Assembly (NCBI GenBank): GCA_002421685.1
Contig: DISB01000018.1
Location: forward strand, 548,653-612,652
Direction: 5' to 3'
Length of the DNA: 64,000 nt
Source of the DNA: Bacteroidetes bacterium UBA6221
GTDB taxonomy: Bacteria > Bacteroidota > Bacteroidia > Chitinophagales > Chitinophagaceae
Shown: piece by piece, positions 1 to 5,587 of the stretch
How the letters are laid out: each line of letters opens with the position of its first letter
Numbering within the stretch: the first letter of the stretch is position 1
The notes under the pieces: model-generated
Database searches by the model: none
Seen by the model: only the letters and a program-made list of their open reading frames with translations
Told to the model about the DNA's origin: nothing
Made by a program: the position numbers and the translations under genes

Positions 1-400
1 TAGCGATACTGACAAGACTCCGTTTGACGTTTTCAGAAGTATCAGGACGTAAACTGCACACCTCACTATTAAGGGACACCTCCTTGATTTCCGCATTTAA
101 GATTCTCCTTCCTATAAAATGTTTGCTTATTTCACTGTCTTCTACAACGATCTTTTTAGCATTATTACGTGAAGCAGGCTGAAGTTCCATCATGATTTCG
201 TCGATTACAGTTTGTCCTGCTGTATTGAGTGGGTTAAATACAGCGATACGCCAGTCAGCTTCGTTATCACACCTGCCGTATTCTGCATCATGTAGTCCTC
301 GTATGCGCATACCTTCTATTGCACTGATTTCAAATTTTTTTAGTAACCGTTCGATTTTGGGATTACTATATCCATCGGATTTAGATATTGATTTGCTCAT
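1..400 (-). CDS. Hypothetical protein, 3' end cut by window edge
   Basis: A minus-strand reading frame starts with ATG at 398-400 and stays open to the window edge (133 codons seen). The N-terminus reads MSKSISKSDGYSNPKIERLL and the rest is a soluble, charged sequence with no signal peptide or membrane segment. I do not recognise a family. The forward frame over 192-407 is its shadow: it is rich in Ser, Leu and Ile and lacks the codon character of a gene. The upstream side is a structured non-coding region. The AT-rich composition fits the island. The frame is probably real; the function is unknown. Confidence 0.55.
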   Translation of the reverse strand, partial: MSKSISKSDGYSNPKIERLLKKFEISAIEGMRIRGLHDAEYGRCDNEADWRIAVFNPLNTAGQTVIDEIMMELQPASRNNAKKIVVEDSEISKHFIGRRILNAEIKEVSLNSEVCSLRPDTSENVKRSLVSIA

Positions 401-492
401 AATTTGATTTTTATGCGTTATTGAAAAGTGATAGGGTTTTAGGTTTCATCCTGCGATTTAAAGCACAGGTGCTTTGAGGTTAATTAAGACCA

Positions 493-554
493 GGTACGAG
501 AGGTAGCCTCACGTGCGGCTACCCGGAACATTAGAAATGTCCGGGCTGAGTACC
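493..554. ncRNA. Candidate three-way-junction structure
   Basis: Three nested stems can be drawn by eye. The closing stem is GGTAC (493-497) with GTACC (550-554). Inside are hairpin GGTAGCC (502-508) / GGCTACC (517-523) and hairpin CGGAACATT (524-532) / AATGTCCG (536-543) with one bulged A. The joining strands are GAGA and GGCTGA. No open frame with coding character covers it. It could be a cis-regulatory RNA, part of a small RNA or a folded DNA site. It does not match a riboswitch consensus that I can recall. The strand is undetermined. Confidence 0.35.
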
Positions 555-577
555 AATATTATCCAAAGAAAATATAC

Positions 578-607
578 TTGACAGAAATGTATTATGTGTG
601 ATATACT
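578..607 (+). promoter_or_regulatory. Sigma70-like promoter candidate
   Basis: TTGACA (578-583) and TATACT (602-607) are separated by 18 bp, close to the classical -35/-10 pattern. It would start RNA near 613-615, just before two hairpins and a T-run. Bacteroidota housekeeping promoters normally use TTG and TAnnTTTG, so this could be chance in AT-rich DNA or a promoter of foreign origin. Confidence 0.35.
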
Positions 608-612
608 TCCCT

Positions 613-691
613 TGGCTATGGGTTCCTCAACCACAGACATAGCCATAATTTAAAGCCGCGCTAGTTACCAGCTAGTCGCGGCTCTTTTTTT
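613..691 (+). ncRNA. Candidate small RNA, about 78 nt
   Basis: Downstream of the promoter candidate, GGCTATG (614-620) pairs with CATAGCC (638-644) around an inner GGTT-CCTC-AACC hairpin. It is followed by a strong hairpin (654-683) and a seven-T run. Promoter, hairpin and intrinsic terminator in about 110 bp without a reading frame is the layout of a small RNA gene. It could instead be only a terminator with a fortuitous upstream hairpin. No target can be named. Confidence 0.35.
654..691 (+). terminator. Rho-independent terminator
   Basis: AGCCGCG-CTAG (654-664) pairs with CTAG-T-CGCGGCT (672-683) around a 7-nt loop and is followed by seven T. The opposite side has only a short A-run, so it mainly ends rightward transcription, insulating the gene that starts at 785. 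Confidence 0.75.
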
Positions 692-784
692 CTACCTCCG
701 GAGAAAAGCTTGTCTTTTGCATATCGAAAATTTTGATAGTGCGAATTTTCACATTACTTTTTGGTCTCTTTTTTGTTTGAGACT

Positions 785-1711
785 ATGAGACAAAAAACAT
801 TTTTTCTTGATGGGAAATTCAGGCTACAGTTAGAAGCTGCTTATTACGAGAAATGGCCTGTTTTTGGCAGAAATGGCAGTAATACGCCGTTGACTTTCAA
901 TATGGATGTTCTTCGAGAGTCGTTAGTCTCTTTCATCCATGACCCAGCCGGTCTTACAAGCCTTGATGTGGACTTGTTTGAAGATGTCTATAACGGAGCA
1001 GAAATCAACAAGAGCAGCGGTTTCAGTCGTGCAACATTATACCGATGCTTTAATCCTGAATCAGTAGGTTCTCCGCCTTCCAGAGATTTGATTGATTTAC
1101 TTCATTTGTATGTTTATTCAAAGAAATACGAAGAATGCGTCAGTGCGGAATTGGTTTCAAATAGAATTTCATCATTTAGACTTTTACGTAGTAAACGGTT
1201 AGATTCTCAAATTCCTCCCCGTTTCTCAAATTCTCATGACTATAGCAAGGATGCATTGCAAAAGGGCAGTGAATTAGAATTATCACCAACTATATACACT
1301 GACCTTAAAAAAGCAGTTGCCAATGCACTTGAAGTTGAATATGACTTGTACAGACAGGTTCCAGATTTTAGCACTACGGAATTAGAAAGGTATTTTATAA
1401 AGGACGAGTCAGCTTTTAATAGAATTATTAATTATGCGGAAAAGTATGTCCGTCTCAAACTGGTAATAAACAACAAAAGAAACCCCTCAACATATCAATT
1501 ATATGATTTGACTGTACTTAAGATTTCAAAAAACGAGGCGATTGTTCAAACTGAGGAATACTGGTTAATGACCTGGTACAATCCGGTACTTGAAGATTAT
1601 CCAGAAAAAGAATCATACAACATTAAAAACAAGCAGATATACACACTCAAGAGAACACCCAAAGGGTGGAAAATAAAGAACAATTTCTTCCCTGAATATG
1701 ATCTACTTTAA
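785..1711 (+). CDS. Hypothetical protein with possible NTF2-fold C-terminus
   Basis: This is a 308-aa soluble protein from the ATG at 785; a TTG at 761 would add eight hydrophobic residues and lies beside a poly-T stretch, so ATG is preferred. Residues 70-120 contain FSRATLYRCFNPESVG, resembling a helix-turn-helix recognition segment. The last 90 residues alternate short strands and end in YTLKRTPKGWKIKNNFFP, a W-K-I pattern seen in NTF2-like and IMS/ARC6-type domains. The first point is seen in the sequence; the fold is inference. It faces the Xre gene at 1722-1949 with a 10-bp gap. Function unknown. Confidence 0.7.
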   Translation: MRQKTFFLDGKFRLQLEAAYYEKWPVFGRNGSNTPLTFNMDVLRESLVSFIHDPAGLTSLDVDLFEDVYNGAEINKSSGFSRATLYRCFNPESVGSPPSRDLIDLLHLYVYSKKYEECVSAELVSNRISSFRLLRSKRLDSQIPPRFSNSHDYSKDALQKGSELELSPTIYTDLKKAVANALEVEYDLYRQVPDFSTTELERYFIKDESAFNRIINYAEKYVRLKLVINNKRNPSTYQLYDLTVLKISKNEAIVQTEEYWLMTWYNPVLEDYPEKESYNIKNKQIYTLKRTPKGWKIKNNFFPEYDLL

Positions 1712-1721
1712 GGTTTCAATT

Positions 1722-1949
1722 CTATAAGGGCTTCTTTGGGAAGAAGTCTCCAATGCTGCATTCTAGGACTTTAGCTATTTCATTTAGCTGGGCGACATTG
1801 TACTTTTTGCCGTATTTACCGCTCTCAATCTTACCGATAACCCCATTGGACATATTTAGCTCAAACGCAAGCTGAGACTGAGAAAAACCCTTTTCAACCC
1901 GTTTTTCCTTTACCTTTTGGATGACGTATTTATCTATTGGAGCTACCAC
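1722..1949 (-). CDS. Xre-family helix-turn-helix regulator
   Basis: This 75-aa protein is a single HTH_3/Xre domain. The pattern FSQSQLAFELNMSNGVIGKIESGK covers helices 2-3 with the usual S-Q, A, L, I-x-x-I-E-S-G positions, and the tail NEIAKVLECSIGDFF is typical for the family. Such proteins bind DNA as dimers at palindromes. An inverted repeat lies directly before its start codon (1952-1978), in the divergent region shared with the secreted protein gene at 2048, so autoregulation and control of that gene are plausible. Confidence 0.88.
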   Translation of the reverse strand: MVAPIDKYVIQKVKEKRVEKGFSQSQLAFELNMSNGVIGKIESGKYGKKYNVAQLNEIAKVLECSIGDFFPKKPL

Positions 1950-1951
1950 TT

Positions 1952-2015
1952 AATACCTTTTCTGAGTGAAAAAGTATTCATAGCTTAAAAATTATACACT
2001 TGCCCATAGGCAAGT
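1952..2015. promoter_or_regulatory. Inverted repeats in divergent promoter region
   Basis: AATACCTTTT (1952-1961) and AAAAAGTATT (1969-1978) form a 10-bp imperfect inverted repeat three bases from the Xre start codon. A perfect hairpin ACTTGCC-CATA-GGCAAGT follows at 1998-2015. The first is a candidate operator for the Xre protein; the second falls in the 5' leader of the rightward gene and argues against the TTG start at 2000. Confidence 0.5.
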
Positions 2016-2047
2016 ATTCCGATTTTTTGTTTATGTTTGTTTCTACA

Positions 2048-2689
2048 ATGCCAAAGCGTATGAAACTGACATTTATTACTCTATTGTGCCTATTTCCCTG
2101 CCTCGTGTGGGCAGAGGCACCTCAAGACTCCACTGAGTTCTATTCCAAGACGTATAAGGATCGTAATAGCGGCTCATTCGGTAAATCTCATAAGTTACTA
2201 TCATTCTCATACGGCTTACCCAATACCCTTGTTCTCCAGAGCAAGGAAACTGGCGGGTATCGGGATATGTCGTGGTTCGGACCACTTATAGCACGTATGG
2301 AGTTTCCTATTCGGGAAGAAATAGGGATTGCTCCGCAAGTGTCCTGGTATAAGGTACGTTTTACGGATTATGTCGGCGGTGAGGATAAGGCATCCATATT
2401 CAGCTTTGGCACAATGGGAATGTATCACTTCAATAAACTGATTCCCTCTCGAAAATTAGACCTCTACGCTGGTATCGGTTTACAACTTGAAGTCGGGCAT
2501 GTCGTTTGGAATGTAGGTCGGATAAAGTCTAATAACCTTGTTACCAACGGCATGATTTGGCAAGCAGGGATATTAGGTGTAGTTGGCGCACGGTACTATA
2601 TGGGCAAAGCATTTGCCGTATTTGCCGAAGCCGGACATCCTACTGACTGCTATTTTGATTTAGGTATAACATTCAACCTCAAAAAATAA
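2048..2689 (+). CDS. Secreted outer-membrane beta-barrel-like protein
   Basis: About 213 aa from the ATG at 2048 (or 2060). The N-terminus MPKRMKLTFITLLCLFPCLVWA is a clear signal peptide with A-x-A-like cleavage. The mature part has alternating amphipathic strands with many Gly and aromatic residues (FSFGTMGMYHFNK, LDLYAGIGLQLE) and ends in a Phe-rich strand (DLGITFNLKK), like small outer-membrane barrels. The start at 2000 was rejected because it is a TTG within a hairpin. It is followed 26 bp later by a lipoprotein, probably in one transcript. Function unknown; an island-borne envelope protein. Confidence 0.7.
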   Translation: MPKRMKLTFITLLCLFPCLVWAEAPQDSTEFYSKTYKDRNSGSFGKSHKLLSFSYGLPNTLVLQSKETGGYRDMSWFGPLIARMEFPIREEIGIAPQVSWYKVRFTDYVGGEDKASIFSFGTMGMYHFNKLIPSRKLDLYAGIGLQLEVGHVVWNVGRIKSNNLVTNGMIWQAGILGVVGARYYMGKAFAVFAEAGHPTDCYFDLGITFNLKK

Positions 2690-2715
2690 TTTCCTAACAA
2701 TAAAAACTCAATAAA

Positions 2716-3201
2716 ATGAAGCTATACACATTACTATGCGCCGTATACGCGCTGCTTCTTTTTGCGGGATGCAAGAAGGATGAAAATGGAACGGATAAAT
2801 GTAAAGGTACTAAGTGTATTAACGGCGGGACATGCGTAGATGGCATATGTTCTTGTCCGGCAGGCTATGAAGGAACAGACTGTGGTACTCTCAGCAGGAC
2901 AAAATTCTTAGGTACATATTCGGGAGTCGTAAAAACCGGAGGTGTTGCTAATTCTATGTCTATTACAATTACAATTTCTGAAAATGCTGATAAGACAAAG
3001 ATTAATATCTCAGGTTTGAAAGGACCATTTGATAACTTACCGACAATCACCTGCAATATGCACAGCTCTTTTTATTGCAGAACCAATGCAAATGAGACAT
3101 TTGATGTACAAGGAAACATTAGCGAGGGTAATAAGCAACTCGAAGTAAAGTTTGTAAGGGGTAATTCCAGTTACATTAGTGTTTTTAGAGCTAAAAAGTG
3201 A
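2716..3201 (+). CDS. Lipoprotein with EGF-like domain
   Basis: This is a 161-aa protein with signal peptide and lipobox LLLFAGC; Cys19 would be lipidated. Residues 29-56 carry six cysteines in the EGF pattern C-x4-C-x5-C-x4-C-x-C-x8-C (CINGGTCVDGICSCPAGYEG). The remaining 100 residues form a beta-rich domain with a FLGTYSGV start, the pattern of many small Bacteroidota lipocalin-like or calycin-like lipoproteins. It follows the barrel-like gene by 26 bp. It is likely exposed on the cell surface or in the periplasm. The ligand is unknown. Confidence 0.8.
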   Translation: MKLYTLLCAVYALLLFAGCKKDENGTDKCKGTKCINGGTCVDGICSCPAGYEGTDCGTLSRTKFLGTYSGVVKTGGVANSMSITITISENADKTKINISGLKGPFDNLPTITCNMHSSFYCRTNANETFDVQGNISEGNKQLEVKFVRGNSSYISVFRAKK

Positions 3202-3342
3202 GCGTTTGACTATGCCCTGAACTAGGGCGTATTGTACTGTCGAATTATTTAATGTGAAATAATCATAGAAATTGAAAAAAATGTAACTTGGTATAATAAA
3301 TTGGACTAGATATAAACACTCACTCATCGCAAACTTTTTACA

Positions 3343-3585
3343 ATGAAAGCAAGTAATGTACCTGTACAAGCCGCTTTTGAAGACCTGCTGAAAAAAATCG
3401 GTAACAAATTATACGACATAAGGCACTCTAGACGAGAGAAAATTACAAATGTTGCAAACGGTGTTGGAGTGAGCCACCCGGTAATTAGCTTAATCGAAAA
3501 CGGGAGGTATAAATCTTTGACCTTTAATTTGCTTCACAAAATTTGTGAATATTATGAAGTAGAATTACTAAGTATAATTAAATGA
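3343..3585 (+). CDS. Xre-family helix-turn-helix regulator next to lanthipeptide locus
   Basis: This is an 80-aa protein. Residues 22-75 form an Xre domain with a divergent first helix (LYDIRHSRREKITNVANGVG) followed by VSHPVISLIENGRYKSLTFNLLHKICEYYEVELLSI, which has the conserved I-S-x-I-E-N-G core. A perfect 14-bp inverted repeat starts three bases after its stop codon and precedes the lanthipeptide operon by about 80 bp. This makes it a good candidate for the local regulator. That role is inferred from position only. Confidence 0.8.
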   Translation: MKASNVPVQAAFEDLLKKIGNKLYDIRHSRREKITNVANGVGVSHPVISLIENGRYKSLTFNLLHKICEYYEVELLSIIK

Positions 3586-3587
3586 CA

Positions 3588-3622
3588 GTTACAAAATGTA
3601 ATCAATATTTACATTTTGTAAC
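3588..3622. promoter_or_regulatory. Perfect 14-bp inverted repeat, operator or terminator
   Basis: GTTACAAAATGTAA (3588-3601) and TTACATTTTGTAAC (3609-3622) are exact reverse complements around a 7-nt spacer. The following sequence CATATAATTTT is not a clean T-run, so a pure terminator role is less convincing than an operator. It lies between the Xre gene and the gene at 3700. Confidence 0.6.
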
Positions 3623-3699
3623 CATATAATTTTATTTGCGTTAATCAATGCCGGATTTTTGAACAAATTTCAATTTTTCACCTTCAAAAATCAAAATGT

Positions 3700-4101
3700 A
3701 TGTTTGATACTGCGAGATTAAAAGCTCAAAAAGGTTATGGGCAGGTTTCAACTGCTAATAGTAATCGAGATGGTACAGGTACAACCGTCTTAATATTTAC
3801 AGGACAAAATTCATTTGGATCAGTGATAAATTACATTACTGTGAAAGCGGAAAGTACGACTACTCCGGGTATGGTCAGAATTTTTGTTAAAGATGCCGCA
3901 CTTTGGTATCTACTTCAAGAATTTCCAATACCGGCAAGCGATCCAACGGGTGTTTTGGAATCATACGAAACAATGGTTTATTTTCCAGGAAACGGCCTAT
4001 GGGTACCACAAGATGTAGAAATACATGCAACGACGGAAAATGCAGAGGTTTTCAATGTTATTGCTAATGGCTTCACTTGGGATTATTGTGCATGCCCATA
4101 A
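3700..4101 (+). CDS. Hypothetical protein, first gene of lanthipeptide operon
   Basis: This is a 133-aa protein without signal peptide. It is beta-rich, with the segments VINYITVKAESTTTPGMVRIFV and YFPGNGLWVPQDVEIHATTENAEVFNV; this type resembles small Bacteroidota proteins that I recall only as hypothetical, some phage-like. It ends in FTWDYCACP, giving two cysteines in the last five residues. It lies 13 bp before the precursor gene in the same direction, so it is probably co-transcribed. It is too large and lacks a leader for a precursor peptide; a carrier, immunity or accessory role is possible. Not recognised with certainty. Confidence 0.65.
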   Translation: MFDTARLKAQKGYGQVSTANSNRDGTGTTVLIFTGQNSFGSVINYITVKAESTTTPGMVRIFVKDAALWYLLQEFPIPASDPTGVLESYETMVYFPGNGLWVPQDVEIHATTENAEVFNVIANGFTWDYCACP

Positions 4102-4114
4102 ATGATGTTTGATT

Positions 4115-4441
4115 ATGCAAAAAATTAAATTAACTAAATTATCTCTACAAAAAGACATAATTGGTTCCCTCAACGATAATATTGCTACTTCCTTAAATGT
4201 AAAGGGGCCTATTGGCAAAAATCCGATACCAACCGAAGACTTTCCTCCACTGAATCCACATCCACTACCAGCGAAAGAAATGGATAAACCTACTTGGCCT
4301 AAAGATGAAATGTGTACCGCACCGCTAGGCCCTGGGCAAATGGGTTCCATACACTATTGCTACGGTAGCAAAGACTGGGGGTGGTGTGGGTGGTATCATG
4401 AGACAGATTGCCATAGGCCATATACAACATCATTATTTTAG
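4115..4441 (+). CDS. Lanthipeptide precursor peptide, class I type
   Basis: 108 aa from the ATG at 4115; the TTG at 4109 only adds two residues. The leader MQKIKLTKLSLQKDIIGSLN has the KL-x-L-x-K...IIGSL pattern of Bacteroidota class I lanthipeptide leaders. Residues 30-60 are an unusual Pro-rich linker (about nine Pro). The C-terminal core has four cysteines (67, 82, 91, 99), each preceded by Ser/Thr (Thr60, Thr68/Ser78, Ser85, Thr97), and a free TTS tail (104-106), so up to four rings are possible. There are four Trp after residue 60. It lies 6 bp before lanC. No GG or other protease site is evident. The role rests on leader and neighbours. Confidence 0.8.
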   Translation: MQKIKLTKLSLQKDIIGSLNDNIATSLNVKGPIGKNPIPTEDFPPLNPHPLPAKEMDKPTWPKDEMCTAPLGPGQMGSIHYCYGSKDWGWCGWYHETDCHRPYTTSLF

Positions 4442-4447
4442 TTTGTT

Positions 4448-5587
4448 TTGGCACATATAAAGGAGAAGATTATTTCAACATTAATAGAAAATAATTGTGA
4501 AGAGAGCGGGTTGATGTTGGGTAAAACTGGGATCACTTTATTGTTTTCTACACATGTTGATATAGCAAGATTTCAAAATAAGATTGAGCTTAATGTAAAT
4601 GAATTACTTAATAGCATTGATAAGTATGATGGGTATTCCTTAACAAGAGGAGTATGTGGATTGGCGTTACTAATTTCCTACTTACAAGAAAAATCCCGAA
4701 TAGAAGATGATGCCAGTGTTCTGCTAAACGAAGTCGATGAGATCGTTCTTCATGGCCTCAAATCAGACATTAGCATCCATTTTTTTGATTACCTCCATGG
4801 ATATTTAGGAATTATTAATTATTTGATCCGCAGAAAACATCAAATCATTAATGACGATTTCATTTTACAATCTATCCTAAAACTACTAACTTTTTTAGAG
4901 GAAGATTCCAAATATCCATTTGATTATTCGGTTCAGGACACAAAATATGTGGCCAACTTTGGATTAGCACACGGTATACCCTCCTTTCTATCAATGTTGA
5001 TAAATATCAATAAAATTATAAAAAGTACTGATGTTGATAATTATATTCGACGGTTGACCTTGTTTATCTTCAGCAAAAAACAGCACTTACCCCACATCAA
5101 ATCCAAATACCCACATTGTCTACCTAAAGAAGATATGCCTTATCTTGAAGGTAGATTGGCATGGTGTTATGGAGATTTAGGGATAAATATTACCCTTTTG
5201 AAGTCAGCCAGGTATTTAAAGGATGAACTACTTGAAAAAGAAATATTGCAAGATTTGATTTATTGTGCCAATCGAAAATCATTTAAAGATACAGCAATAA
5301 TGGATTGTTGCTTCTGTCATGGTGCAGCAGGGGTATCGTATATTTATAAGCAGCTATATCGTATCTATAAAATAAACGAGTTTCATGAAAATTATAGTTT
5401 TTGGCAAGACTTTATCCAGGACAGGTATAATGAATATGGGCTTGATGGTTTAAAAACATACTACGGAAAAGAAGGTTGGGTACTTGAAAAAGGACTTCTA
5501 GAGGGTATTGCCGGTGTGTATATCTCACTGTATCCAGATGAAGTTGATCAAGACTTAATTAATTACCTATTTCTTATTGATTTTTAG
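4448..5587 (+). CDS. lanC: Lanthionine synthetase C family cyclase
   Basis: This 379-aa LanC cyclase adds Cys thiols to dehydroamino acids of the precursor. The zinc ligands are visible: Cys240 in AWCYGDLG, and Cys290-His291 in CFCHGAAG. The other family glycine motifs are also present: LTRGVCGLALL near 67, YLHGYLG near 118, FGLAHGIPS near 173 and GLLEGIAG near 352. Length is slightly short for the family (about 400). The start is a TTG at 4448, 6 bp after the precursor stop; no nearby ATG keeps the N-terminal helix. The stop is immediately followed by the ATG of lanB, so the two are translationally coupled. Confidence 0.93.
   Translation: MAHIKEKIISTLIENNCEESGLMLGKTGITLLFSTHVDIARFQNKIELNVNELLNSIDKYDGYSLTRGVCGLALLISYLQEKSRIEDDASVLLNEVDEIVLHGLKSDISIHFFDYLHGYLGIINYLIRRKHQIINDDFILQSILKLLTFLEEDSKYPFDYSVQDTKYVANFGLAHGIPSFLSMLININKIIKSTDVDNYIRRLTLFIFSKKQHLPHIKSKYPHCLPKEDMPYLEGRLAWCYGDLGINITLLKSARYLKDELLEKEILQDLIYCANRKSFKDTAIMDCCFCHGAAGVSYIYKQLYRIYKINEFHENYSFWQDFIQDRYNEYGLDGLKTYYGKEGWVLEKGLLEGIAGVYISLYPDEVDQDLINYLFLIDF

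Noticed and set aside
192..407. Forward frame of 71 codons
   Set aside because: It is the shadow of the minus-strand partial gene at 1-400; poor amino-acid composition.
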